Assembly (NCBI GenBank): GCA_964650705.1
Contig: CAZYUJ010000005.1
Span: forward strand, 48,850 to 112,849
Source: Faeciplasma sp964650705
GTDB taxonomy: Bacteria; Bacillota; Clostridia; Oscillospirales; Ruminococcaceae
Reading direction: 5' to 3'
DNA length: 64,000 nucleotides
The translations under genes and the position numbers were made by a program. Below the pieces are notes generated by a model. The model saw nothing but the letters and a program-made list of their open reading frames with translations. It had not been told where the DNA came from and did no database searches. Shown here piece by piece: positions 46,634 to 54,992 of this stretch (the stretch's first letter is position 1; every line of letters starts with the position of its first letter).

Positions 46634-47782
46634 ATGAATAGAAAACACATCTTTTTTTATAAACTCTTGCTGCCGCTGGTGATACTGTTTTTAAAGATCC
46701 GGTTTGGATATAAATATGAGGTTCCCAAATCGCTTCCGAAAAACTATGTCGTGCTTTCAAATCACGCAACCGACTATGACATGCTGTTCGTCGGAGCAAG
46801 CTTCAAGAGGCAGATGTATTTTGTCGGCAGCGAGCACATCGCCAGATGGGGCTTCCTCTTCAAGCTGATCAACTTTGCGTTTGCCCCCATCATAAGATAC
46901 AAGGGCACGGTTGCCGCCTCGACCGTTAAAGAGATCTTCAGCAAGACCCGAAACGGCGCAAACGTTTGTATGTTTGCCGAAGGCGTAAGAACGTGGGACG
47001 GCGTTTCCTCCCCTATTCTCCCCTCAACTGCAAAGATGATAAAAAAGCTCGGATGCGGCTTGGTTACATATAAGATAACAGGCGGATACTTCACAAGCCC
47101 GATGTGGGGCGGTGCAAGCGTCCGCAGAGGTGAGATCAAGGGCACACCCGTTAATATCTATTCCGAAGAACAGCTCAAAGCTATGAGCGTTGACGAGATC
47201 TATACCGCTATCGTTAACGATCTTCATGAGGATGCATACGCCCGCCAGCTCGAAGCCCCGAAGAGATATAAAAGCAAGCGGGGCGCCGAGCACATGGAAA
47301 ATCTTTTGTTCGTCTGCCCTGATTGCGGAGCATATGACAGCATAACCTCGTCGGGCAACACATTTGGTTGCCCAAAGTGCGGCATGAGCGTTAAATATGA
47401 CGAATTCGGAATGCTTGATCACCCTCGGTTCAAAACGGTCAAAGAGCTTTCCGATTGGCAGCGCGCCAAAGTGAATGAAGATATTTCAAGCAACATGGTA
47501 TACTATGCTGAAAATGCGATCCTCAAGACCGTTGACAACGACCATAACGAGCATTTTGTTACAAGCGGCAGAGTCGAGATATCTCATGACAAGCTCGTTT
47601 GCGGTGATGCTTCGTTTGATATCAACGACATTTCCGTGATGGCTATGCACGGTCAAAAAGCAATAGTTTTCACAGCGAACGGTGAGTATTATGAGCTCAT
47701 TCCGGACGAGAGCTATAATTCGTGGAAATTCCACTTGTATTATAACAGCGTTAAAAATTCACAAACAGAAAAGGCAAGGTGA
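46634..47782 (+). CDS. PlsC-like acyltransferase with C-terminal zinc ribbon
   Basis: 382 residues. The acyltransferase part (about 30-200) has the catalytic SNHATDYDMLF (HxxxxD) and the FAEGVRTWDG motif that binds glycerol phosphate. A zinc ribbon, CPDCG ... CPKCG (about 231-257), and a beta-rich C-terminal domain follow, which ordinary 240-residue PlsC lacks. It probably acylates lysophosphatidate or a related lipid at the membrane. It is co-transcribed with the gltS-like gene, 4 bp downstream. Confidence 0.82.
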   Translation: MNRKHIFFYKLLLPLVILFLKIRFGYKYEVPKSLPKNYVVLSNHATDYDMLFVGASFKRQMYFVGSEHIARWGFLFKLINFAFAPIIRYKGTVAASTVKEIFSKTRNGANVCMFAEGVRTWDGVSSPILPSTAKMIKKLGCGLVTYKITGGYFTSPMWGGASVRRGEIKGTPVNIYSEEQLKAMSVDEIYTAIVNDLHEDAYARQLEAPKRYKSKRGAEHMENLLFVCPDCGAYDSITSSGNTFGCPKCGMSVKYDEFGMLDHPRFKTVKELSDWQRAKVNEDISSNMVYYAENAILKTVDNDHNEHFVTSGRVEISHDKLVCGDASFDINDISVMAMHGQKAIVFTANGEYYELIPDESYNSWKFHLYYNSVKNSQTEKAR

Positions 47783-47786
47783 CAAT

Positions 47787-49175
47787 ATGGATTTCTCATC
47801 AGCTAACACAGAACTATGGAGCCCCATTATTCAGCTCGGCATCATAGCGGGGCTCATCCTTCTTTCAAACGTGCTCTGCCGCAAGATCAAGTTTGTTCGT
47901 CAAAGCTTGATGCCTACAGCCGTTTTGGCGGGCTTTATTTTGCTCATTTTGCGTGCAACGAATCTTTTGCCTATCGACACCGAGTTTTTGGAGACGCTGA
48001 CATATCACGCTCTTGCATTCGGATTCATCGCGCTCAGCCTTCGAATCCCCGAAAAGCAGTCCGAATCGGGCGCTCTCATCGGAAGCAAAAGCGGCGCGCT
48101 CATCGTAAGCACATATCTTGTACAGGCTATAACAGGTCTTGTGATCTCCATCGGCTTGGCATATACCGTAATGCCTGACTTCTTCAAGGCAAGCGGAATT
48201 TTGCTCCCCATGGCATACGGTCAGGGCCCCGGTCAGGCAAACAACGTCGGCTCGACTTATGAAGCATTGGGAATGACAGGCGGCAGAAGCTTCGGACTTT
48301 CCCTTGCTGCGATGGGATATCTTTGCGCTTGTATCGTAGGCGTTATCTATCTCAATATTTTGCACCGCAAAAACAAGATAAGAAGAGTTTCCGAAAAGGA
48401 CTATGTTTCCGGCTCCGTAACGGTTGACACCTTCCAGGATCAGAACGAGATCCCGATCTCCGAATCTATTGACAAGCTCAGTATTCAGGTTGCACTTTGT
48501 GCGCTCGTATATCTGATCACATACCTCTTGACATGGGGTATCGTTTCCTTGCTCGAGGCTGTAGCTCCCGGCGTTGCCGGCACGGTCGGAACACTTTTGT
48601 GGGGATTCAACTTCATCGTTGGCTCTGCGATCGCAATGCTTTGCCGCTCGCTTTTCAAAGGGCTGAGAAAAGCAAAGGTCATGAACAGACAGTATCAGAA
48701 CAACTATCTCTTGAGCCGAATTTCGGGACTTGCATTTGACGTTATGATCGTTGCAGGCATCGCGAGCATAGATATCAGACAACTCGAAGGCTATATTCTC
48801 CCCTTCGTCCTGATGTCTGTTGCAGGCGGCGTTGTGACGTTCTGGTTCCTCAAATTCATGTGCAAAAAGCTATATCCCGATTATTGGTATGAAGGCTTCT
48901 TCTCGATGTTCGGAATGCTCACGGGAACCATCAGCTCGGGCGTTTTGCTCCTTCGTGAGGTCGATCCCGAGCTCAAGACCCCTGCTTCCAACAACCTCAT
49001 CTCGGGAAGCTCCTTCGGTATCATCTTCGGTGCTCCCATGCTGCTTCTTGTAAGCTTCGCCGCAAAGGATGATGCTTCGGCGCTCATAGCTCTCGGACTT
49101 GTGTTTATTTATCTTGCGGCACTGCTTTTGTATATCTTTAAAGTCGGCAAGAAAAAGAAAAAAGCTGAAAATTAA
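47787..49175 (+). CDS. Sodium/glutamate symporter-like protein (GltS family)
   Basis: 462 residues from the ATG at 47787 (AGGTGA 4-5 bp upstream); the longer open frame lies inside the previous gene. Ten or more membrane helices with inverted repeats: MAYGQGPGQANNVGSTYEAL and MLTGTISSGVLLLREVDPEL are the paired re-entrant-loop motifs of the GltS family. It imports glutamate or a related anion with Na+. A terminator follows. Confidence 0.85.
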   Translation: MDFSSANTELWSPIIQLGIIAGLILLSNVLCRKIKFVRQSLMPTAVLAGFILLILRATNLLPIDTEFLETLTYHALAFGFIALSLRIPEKQSESGALIGSKSGALIVSTYLVQAITGLVISIGLAYTVMPDFFKASGILLPMAYGQGPGQANNVGSTYEALGMTGGRSFGLSLAAMGYLCACIVGVIYLNILHRKNKIRRVSEKDYVSGSVTVDTFQDQNEIPISESIDKLSIQVALCALVYLITYLLTWGIVSLLEAVAPGVAGTVGTLLWGFNFIVGSAIAMLCRSLFKGLRKAKVMNRQYQNNYLLSRISGLAFDVMIVAGIASIDIRQLEGYILPFVLMSVAGGVVTFWFLKFMCKKLYPDYWYEGFFSMFGMLTGTISSGVLLLREVDPELKTPASNNLISGSSFGIIFGAPMLLLVSFAAKDDASALIALGLVFIYLAALLLYIFKVGKKKKKAEN

Positions 49176-49182
49176 AGCTATT

Positions 49183-49216
49183 AAACCTACTCTTTTAAAA
49201 AGAGTAGGTTTTTTGT
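49183..49216 (+). terminator. Terminator of the plsC-like/gltS operon
   Basis: AACCTACTCTTTT and AAAAGAGTAGGTT form a 13-bp stem followed by TTTT. Confidence 0.9.
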
Positions 49217-49263
49217 TGGCAGGATCTGTGGCTTTTGCTTAGCATGATGATAACATATACCGA

Positions 49264-49425
49264 CAAGCGTTAGGCTCACCGCAGCTTCAGCGACCGCCAC
49301 AGTGCCGCGGCGCAGCCTTGCCGCCGCATTAGCGGCGGCTGCCGCCCTTCGGGCGGCCCCCCCTCACAGCCCGAAGGGCTGTGAGGGACAGGCTGCGCCT
49401 GCGCTGCGTGCGGCAACCGAAAAAT
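49264..49425. repeat. GC-rich multi-hairpin intergenic block
   Basis: Hairpins GCCGCCGC/GCGGCGGC, GCCGCCC/GGGCGGC and CCCTCACAGCCC/GGGCTGTGAGGG in series, inside longer CCGCAG/CTGCG-type arms. The CCCTCAC...GTGAGGG unit is shared with the block at 23190. It fills most of the 335-bp gap before the DUF218 gene; the remainder (49426-49500) is AT-rich and probably holds that gene's promoter. Confidence 0.7.
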
Positions 49426-49510
49426 TAAGAAAAAATTAAGAATTGGATATATTGCACAGCACGCAAATGCGCAGTATAATTATTTTATCAATAAAAGGGG
49501 GCGACACGCC

Positions 49511-50191
49511 GTGAAGTCGAAAAAGTCAAAGCTTATCAAAGCATTTATATATCTTATCTGTGCCGGACTGTGCTTAGCGCTGATACTTTTGGGGATCAAC
49601 TGTTATGTTGTCTTCTCGGTCGATGAAAATATCCTCACAGAGGAACAGGCTGCCGCCCTTACAGACGTCGACTGCATCTTGGTTTTGGGCGCAGGAGTCC
49701 GTGAAAACGGGCCAAGCCCTCTTCTCCAAGACAGGATCGATATGGGCGTTGCACTGTATTTTGCAGATGCCTCGCCAAAGATCATCATGAGCGGCGACCA
49801 CGGCAGAGTTGACTATGATGAGGTCAACGTAATGAAGGACGTTGCCATTGAATCGGGTGTCCCGTCCGAAGACATATTCATGGATCACGCAGGATTTTCT
49901 ACATATGAAAGCCTCTACCGCGCAAAGGAGATCTTCGGAGCTGAAAAGATCCTGATCGTGACACAGGAATATCATCTATACCGTGCCTTATATATCGCAA
50001 AGGAGCTTGGGATCGAAGCCTATGGTGTTGCATCCGATCCGAGAAGGTATGCAGGCGCTGTATATCGCGAAGCTCGTGAGGTCTTGGCTCGAAACAAGGA
50101 TTTCGTTATGTGCTTCTTCAAACCCGAGCCCACGTATTTGGGCGAGGCAATTCCCGTCAGCGGTGACGGCAACGTGACAAATGACAAATAA
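49511..50191 (+). CDS. DUF218/YdcF-family membrane-anchored protein (SanA-like)
   Basis: 226 residues from a GTG at 49511 (AAAAGGGGGCG 7 bp upstream). One N-terminal membrane helix (about 10-33), then the DUF218 fold: CILVLGAGVRENGPSPLLQDR, KIIMSGDHG, TYESLYRAKEIFG and VTQEYHLYRALYIAKELG. The SanA branch is linked with envelope integrity and vancomycin tolerance; biochemistry is unknown. Confidence 0.85.
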   Translation: MKSKKSKLIKAFIYLICAGLCLALILLGINCYVVFSVDENILTEEQAAALTDVDCILVLGAGVRENGPSPLLQDRIDMGVALYFADASPKIIMSGDHGRVDYDEVNVMKDVAIESGVPSEDIFMDHAGFSTYESLYRAKEIFGAEKILIVTQEYHLYRALYIAKELGIEAYGVASDPRRYAGAVYREAREVLARNKDFVMCFFKPEPTYLGEAIPVSGDGNVTNDK

Positions 50192-50197
50192 ACAAAA

Positions 50198-50232
50198 CAG
50201 CTCTTTGATAATATCAAAGAGCTGTGCTTTTT
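50198..50232. terminator. Bidirectional terminator
   Basis: AGCTCTTTGATA and TATCAAAGAGCT form a 12-bp stem, with T-rich exits on both sides. Confidence 0.88.
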
Positions 50233-51508
50233 ATTTATTCAAAAGTTTTTCAGCAGTTGCAAGCTTCACCGCAACACAGAAAACTTCCATAGCGGTCGAA
50301 AGCTCCTCACAGGAAGGATATGTGGGCGCAATTCGAATATTCTTGTCATCGGGGTCGTTGCCATATGGGAATGCGGCTCCTGCCTTTGTGAGAACGACGC
50401 CTGCCTCATTACAAAGCTCGACAATGCGCTTTGCGGTTCCCTTTTCGCCGTCAAATGAGATGAAATATCCGCCCTTGGGTTCTGTCCACTTGCCGATTCC
50501 GAGAGGCTTTATCTCTTCTCTTAAGTCCTTCAAAACGATCTCAAACTTGGGTCTGATGATATTGCGGTGCTTCTTCATGTGCTCCATGAGCCCATCAAAA
50601 TCCTTGAAGAATTTTGCGTGACGAAGCTGATTGAGCTTATCATATCCGATAGTCTGATAGGACATCTGGTCCTTCATGAAATTGATGTTTTCCTCACTTG
50701 CGCCGATAGCTGCAATGCCTCCTCCGGGGAAGGATATCTTCGAGGTCGAGCCGAAGATGAACACCATATCCTGTTTGCCGGTCTTCTTGCATTCCTCCAG
50801 AATGTTAAGAAGGTGATCGTGATCATCATAAAGATCGTGAACACAATATGCATTATCCCAGAAGATCCTGAAATCAGGAGCCTTCGGGCAAAGGCTTGCA
50901 AATCGCTTAACAACTTCGTCCGAATATGTCACACCGGTCGGGTTTGCATATTTTGGGACACACCAAATGCCCTTGATGTCCTCATCCTCAGAAACCAATC
51001 TTTCGACAACGTCCATATCAGGGCCGTCAGAGTTCATCGGCACAGGGATCATTTCAATGCCAAACGCTTCGCACATCGCAAAGTGTCTGTCATATCCGGG
51101 CGAGGGACAAAGCCATTTAACACGGTCACATTTGCACCACGGCTTCGGGCTTCCCTTGACGCCCAAAAGCATTGCGCGAGAGATGGTGTCATACATGAGC
51201 TGCAAGCTTGAGTTACCGCCGATAATTATCTCATATCTTCCGATGCCGAGCATGGGCATAAGCAAGCGCTTCGCCTCATAAATGCCGTCCAAAACGCCAT
51301 AGTTTCGACAGTCAACACCGCGCTCAGAGATGTGGTCACCGTCCAGGCAATGTGTGAGCATCTCGTTCGTAAGATCCAACTGTTCGGGAGCAGGCTTGCC
51401 TCTTGACATATCAAGGCTCAAGCCCTTGGCTTTATATTGTTCAAATATCCCAAGCTGTTCATCATAAAACTCTGACAGCCGGGACTCAGAATATTCAAAA
51501 ATCGTCAT
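50231..51508 (-). CDS. Aminotransferase class I/II, aspartate aminotransferase Ic-like
   Basis: 425 residues. LDMSRGKPAPEQLDLTNEML is the hallmark N-terminus of the Ic aspartate-aminotransferase-type family. KYANPTGVTYSD, IFWDNAYCVHDLY (PLP Asp/Tyr) and IFGSTSKISFPGGGIA with the PLP Lys follow. It probably transfers amino groups between aspartate or aromatic amino acids and 2-oxoglutarate. It is a single gene with its own promoter at 51542. Confidence 0.87.
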   Translation of the reverse strand: MTIFEYSESRLSEFYDEQLGIFEQYKAKGLSLDMSRGKPAPEQLDLTNEMLTHCLDGDHISERGVDCRNYGVLDGIYEAKRLLMPMLGIGRYEIIIGGNSSLQLMYDTISRAMLLGVKGSPKPWCKCDRVKWLCPSPGYDRHFAMCEAFGIEMIPVPMNSDGPDMDVVERLVSEDEDIKGIWCVPKYANPTGVTYSDEVVKRFASLCPKAPDFRIFWDNAYCVHDLYDDHDHLLNILEECKKTGKQDMVFIFGSTSKISFPGGGIAAIGASEENINFMKDQMSYQTIGYDKLNQLRHAKFFKDFDGLMEHMKKHRNIIRPKFEIVLKDLREEIKPLGIGKWTEPKGGYFISFDGEKGTAKRIVELCNEAGVVLTKAGAAFPYGNDPDDKNIRIAPTYPSCEELSTAMEVFCVAVKLATAEKLLNK

Positions 51509-51541
51509 GTCTTCCTCCGTGCTAAAATATCGTTATTTATC

Positions 51542-51570
51542 ATTATATTCTCAATGATAAAAAAATGCAA
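51542..51570 (-). promoter_or_regulatory. Promoter of the aminotransferase gene
   Basis: TTGCAT, 17 bp, TATAAT on the minus strand. Confidence 0.75.
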
Positions 51571-51705
51571 GTCATTTTATCAAATCTTGCAAAATTCTTT
51601 TAAAACATACTATTTTCCCAAAGATTTTCCCCGAAATATAACGAATTTAACAGATGGATTATGCAAATCAGCCTGTCTTTTCTGTTATTCGGAAAATCAT
51701 GGTCC

Positions 51706-51734
51706 TTTACATATAGCTCCCGATATGATACACT
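51706..51734 (+). promoter_or_regulatory. Promoter of the anchored GH25 gene
   Basis: TTTACA, 17 bp, TACACT. Confidence 0.6.
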
Positions 51735-51778
51735 TGATTTATTAACCATGTCGATTTTTGCCGAGGAAAGGGCCGTTT

Positions 51779-52843
51779 ATGAACACAACCGAAATGAATC
51801 TGAAAACTGATAATTTTGAAACCGAATACGACGAGATCAGAGCGCTCGTTCGAAAGAGCGAAAGCGGAAGCGATGATACCTCAAAAATATACAAGCCGAT
51901 AATCATTGCGCTTGTGGCAGTTATTTTGGCGCTTGCTGCAGCCGTAATCGTTATGGCGATCGGTTGGAGCAACGAGCAAGGCACGATAACTCCCTATGAA
52001 GTCATCAAAGAGGTTCACGTCACCGACTATATCGCTATCGACCCAAACGGTGAGAACGATCACAGCTTGAGTGATGACAGCTATATGCTAAGCGACACCA
52101 ACTATGGCCCTATCTGGATGCCTGCACTTGCAAACGTCGCAAAGAACGAATACCTGCCCGAAAATTTTGTGAAGGACGAGCTGACGGGCTATCTTACATA
52201 TGACGACGGTGTCACAAGATCGGTTGCCGGAATCGACATCTCGAAATATCAAGGCGATATCGATTGGAATGCTGTTAAAGAAGCCGGATTTGAGTTCGTG
52301 ATGATAAGATGCGCCTATCGCGGATATGTGACCGGCTCACTGAATGCTGATGAGAGCTTCAAGGATAACGTCAAGGGTGCGCTTGACGCTGGGCTTGACG
52401 TCGGCGTATACGTTTTTTCACAGGCGATAGACGTTGACGAAGCTCTTGAAGAAGCTGAATTCGTCTTGGAGCTCATCAAGGATTATGACATCGCCTATCC
52501 CGTTGTATATGACTGGGAGGTCGTTATAGACGAAGACGGCGACACCGCAAGAACCAAATATATCACTCCCGAGCAGCTCACAGCGAACCTTTTGGTGTTC
52601 TCCGAACGTATCGCTATGGAGGGCTATACCCCCATGGTTTATTGCAATAAAAAGACCGCCGTCTGGAAATATGACCTTTCACAGCTCGACGGAATCGATA
52701 TGTGGTACGCCGAATATTCGGACACGCCCAGCTATTTTTATGATTTCGATATGTGGCAGTATTCCTCGAAAGGTTCAGTCCCCGGGATCAAAGGAAACGT
52801 CGATCTTAACATCGCGTTCAAGCAGTACTCAAAAGATGGATGA
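51779..52843 (+). CDS. Membrane-anchored GH25 muramidase
   Basis: 354 residues from the ATG at 51779 (GAGGAAAGG 7 bp upstream). A cytoplasmic N-terminus, one membrane helix (about 40-62) and a linker domain (about 65-145) precede the GH25 barrel: GIDISKYQGDIDW, FEFVMIRCAYRGY, GVYVFSQA and YPVVYDWEVV with catalytic acids. It would act outside on the cell's own peptidoglycan, in remodelling or sporulation; it is a different branch from the endolysin at 2077. Confidence 0.88.
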   Translation: MNTTEMNLKTDNFETEYDEIRALVRKSESGSDDTSKIYKPIIIALVAVILALAAAVIVMAIGWSNEQGTITPYEVIKEVHVTDYIAIDPNGENDHSLSDDSYMLSDTNYGPIWMPALANVAKNEYLPENFVKDELTGYLTYDDGVTRSVAGIDISKYQGDIDWNAVKEAGFEFVMIRCAYRGYVTGSLNADESFKDNVKGALDAGLDVGVYVFSQAIDVDEALEEAEFVLELIKDYDIAYPVVYDWEVVIDEDGDTARTKYITPEQLTANLLVFSERIAMEGYTPMVYCNKKTAVWKYDLSQLDGIDMWYAEYSDTPSYFYDFDMWQYSSKGSVPGIKGNVDLNIAFKQYSKDG

Positions 52844-52869
52844 TTTTTAAGAATTATTCCTAAAAACTA

Positions 52870-52898
52870 TTGACAACCTCTATATATTGTGATATCAT
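52870..52898 (+). promoter_or_regulatory. Sigma-A promoter of the NrdD-tail-like gene
   Basis: TTGACA, 17 bp, TATCAT. Confidence 0.8.
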
Positions 52899-52924
52899 TG
52901 TAATCGAACCGCAATATATAAATA
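52877..52924 (+). promoter_or_regulatory. Probable NrdR box pair
   Basis: Two ATATAT-centred sites, 52877-52892 (CTCTATATATTGTG core) and 52909-52924 (CGCAATATATA core), compare with the NrdR consensus ACACWATATATWGTGT. Their centres are 32 bp apart, the helical phasing expected of paired NrdR boxes. The first overlaps the promoter spacer and the second the transcription start. The second site is the weaker match. Confidence 0.6.
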
Positions 52925-52943
52925 ATTCAAGGAGGTTAAAAAC

Positions 52944-53207
52944 ATGAAAGTTAACGTAGTCGGATGCGAACTTGACCAAAAAGAGATCGACGCTTATGTT
53001 AAGCGAGCTCATGAGATCTATCCCAACAAGCACATCGAAGAAATGACCCTTAAGCCTGACGGCGAATTCATCGACATTGAATATCGCTTTGCACCACAGA
53101 ATTTTGACAGAATAAGACGCATCACAGGATATTTAGTCGGAACCCTTGACCGCTTCAATAACGCTAAGCGTGCCGAGGTCGATCAAAGAGTTAAGCACAC
53201 AGTGTAA
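52944..53207 (+). CDS. Small protein resembling the C-terminal tail of anaerobic ribonucleotide reductase
   Basis: 87 residues. The end, RITGYLVGTLDRFNNAKRAE followed by VDQRVKHTV, matches the conserved NrdD C-terminal stretch (RVTGYL...RFN..K..E..DR.KH) but without the Cys pairs or the glycyl-radical loop. Residues 1-50 form a separate small alpha/beta domain (VNVVGCELDQKEIDAYVKRA). Similar stand-alone proteins in Clostridia are labelled anaerobic ribonucleoside-triphosphate reductase; true function unknown. Probable NrdR boxes in its promoter support a link to dNTP synthesis. Confidence 0.72.
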   Translation: MKVNVVGCELDQKEIDAYVKRAHEIYPNKHIEEMTLKPDGEFIDIEYRFAPQNFDRIRRITGYLVGTLDRFNNAKRAEVDQRVKHTV

Positions 53208-53209
53208 CA

Positions 53210-53237
53210 GAAAATCCACCCTTTCGGGTGGATTTTT
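53210..53237. terminator. Bidirectional terminator
   Basis: AAATCCACCC and GGGTGGATTT stem with T-rich exit. Confidence 0.87.
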
Positions 53238-53250
53238 CATTTCTGAATCA

Positions 53251-54825
53251 TTACGCCTTCAGCTCATACTCGCCGTCAGCGGTTCTTATGATCGCTGTGC
53301 GATAGAACTCAGCGCAAGCACGCTCGAGGTACAAGGTGTCCATACTTCCCGAGGTCTCATAGCTCGAATGCATTGCAAGCTGAGCAAGACCGATATCAAC
53401 GGTGTTGAGCGAGACCTTTGTCGTCGAAATGTTGCCCAAGGTCGAGCCGCCGGGGATGTCAGAGCGGTTTGCATACGTTTGGGTAGGCACACCGACGGAT
53501 GCACAGATCCTCTTGAAAATAGTTTCGGAAACGGCATCGGTCGCATAGCGCTGGTTGCCGTTGAACTTGATGACTATTCCGCCGTTCATGAACGGGCGGT
53601 TTGTGGGGTCAGCATATTCAGGGTGATTCGGGTGAACTGCGTGAGCATTGTCAGCAGATATCATGAAGCTTGAGGGCAGCATCTGTGCCTTGCACTTGCC
53701 CAAAGCGTCACAAATGCGTGTAACCGTCGTGTTGAGGAAGTCGGAATTTGCGCCCTGCTGTGTTGAGGAACCAACTTCTTCATTGTCGAACACACAAAGA
53801 GTCGAGATAGTTTGAGCATTATCCCCTGTTAAAAAGCCTTGAAGAGATGCGTATGCACACTGAAGATCATCGAGCTGAGGAGCGGAAACGAACTCACCGT
53901 CAGCGCCCCAAACGGTTCCCGCCATGCGGTTATAAAGGAACAGATCTGTCCCGACGATATCGCTCTCCTTAACTCCTGCGGATGCCGCAACCGCACGCAT
54001 AAGCTTGCCCTTTGCCCTCTCGTCACCCATCAAAGGGATCATATCGGTCTGTGCGTTATATGAAAGGTTGTCGTTTGCGTTGCGGTTCATGTGGATCGCA
54101 ACGTTCGGGATCATCAAAAGATCCTCATCAATATTGACTAAAACGCTCTTGAGCTTGTTACCGACCGAAACCATCACTCTTCCTGCAACGGAAAGAGGTC
54201 TGTCAAGCCAAGTCGAGCAAAGCATTCCGCCGTACTTTTCCGTATTCAATCGAACATAGTGAGCAAGCGTTTCCATTTCGGCGTTGGGCTTGATCTTGAA
54301 CGAGGGCGAATCGCTGTGCGATGCAACAATGTTGAAGCCCTTAACGTCCCCCTCACCGACCTTAAATGCGATGATCGAGGACAGATTTCTCGTCACATAA
54401 TACTTTCCGCCGGGTGTAATGTCCCAGTTTTCAGCTTCTATGAGTTCGGTAAAGCCCTCGTTATTAAGGCGACGGGCGATGTTTGCAACAGCGTGGAATC
54501 TTGAGGGGCTGGCGGCAATAAACGAAATAAGCTTCTTTGCCGAGGATTTGTTGTCGATCATCTCAACAAGGTTCTCACCTGCGCCCTCACCTTCGCTGGC
54601 ACTGTCAGAGGAGTGCCCCATAATGTCGGTCAAGCCCAAAATATATTCGCTTGAAACATCATAAAGTCTGATAAGCCGCTGAAGAGTCTCGGGGTTAGGA
54701 GTTGTCTCGCCGTTTTCATAACGCGAGAGCGATTTGTTGTTCAGTCCGAGTGCCTTAAAAACATCGACCTGAGAAAGTCCTTTTCTTTTTCTCGCTTTTC
54801 TCAATCTTTCGCCAAAGCTAAGCAT
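53251..54825 (-). CDS. XRE-type HTH domain fused to M18 aminopeptidase
   Basis: 524 residues from the ATG at 54825 (AAAGGTGG 9 bp upstream). Residues 5-62 form a Cro/C1 HTH: FGERLRKARKRKGLSQVDVF and NNKSLSRYENGETTPNPETL. A short acidic Ser/Glu/Gly linker follows (about 70-86), then a full M18 dinuclear-zinc aminopeptidase from about 95, with ASHSDSPSFKIKP, VFDNEEVGSST, ADNAHAVHPNHPEYADP and GSTLGNIST. M18 enzymes remove N-terminal Asp/Glu or hydrophobic residues from peptides. An HTH fusion is unusual and suggests a DNA-binding or self-regulating peptidase. Confidence 0.88.
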   Translation of the reverse strand: MLSFGERLRKARKRKGLSQVDVFKALGLNNKSLSRYENGETTPNPETLQRLIRLYDVSSEYILGLTDIMGHSSDSASEGEGAGENLVEMIDNKSSAKKLISFIAASPSRFHAVANIARRLNNEGFTELIEAENWDITPGGKYYVTRNLSSIIAFKVGEGDVKGFNIVASHSDSPSFKIKPNAEMETLAHYVRLNTEKYGGMLCSTWLDRPLSVAGRVMVSVGNKLKSVLVNIDEDLLMIPNVAIHMNRNANDNLSYNAQTDMIPLMGDERAKGKLMRAVAASAGVKESDIVGTDLFLYNRMAGTVWGADGEFVSAPQLDDLQCAYASLQGFLTGDNAQTISTLCVFDNEEVGSSTQQGANSDFLNTTVTRICDALGKCKAQMLPSSFMISADNAHAVHPNHPEYADPTNRPFMNGGIVIKFNGNQRYATDAVSETIFKRICASVGVPTQTYANRSDIPGGSTLGNISTTKVSLNTVDIGLAQLAMHSSYETSGSMDTLYLERACAEFYRTAIIRTADGEYELKA

Positions 54826-54942
54826 ATGTTTATCCCACCTTTTAAGAATTTGCAGCAAAATTCTCGCTGCCTTGATATGATTATACCACAGATCATAGGA
54901 TTTGTATAGTGCGGTATGCAAAAATCTCAATTACAAACAATA

Positions 54943-54970
54943 AAAAGGCTCCCTCTTTCGAGAGAGCCTC
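54943..54970 (-). terminator. Terminator of the Fn3-repeat gene
   Basis: On the minus strand AGGCTCTCTC and GAGGGAGCCT form the stem, followed by TTTTTA. Confidence 0.8.
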
Positions 54971-54992
54971 ATTATTCAGGAAATGCCGGATC

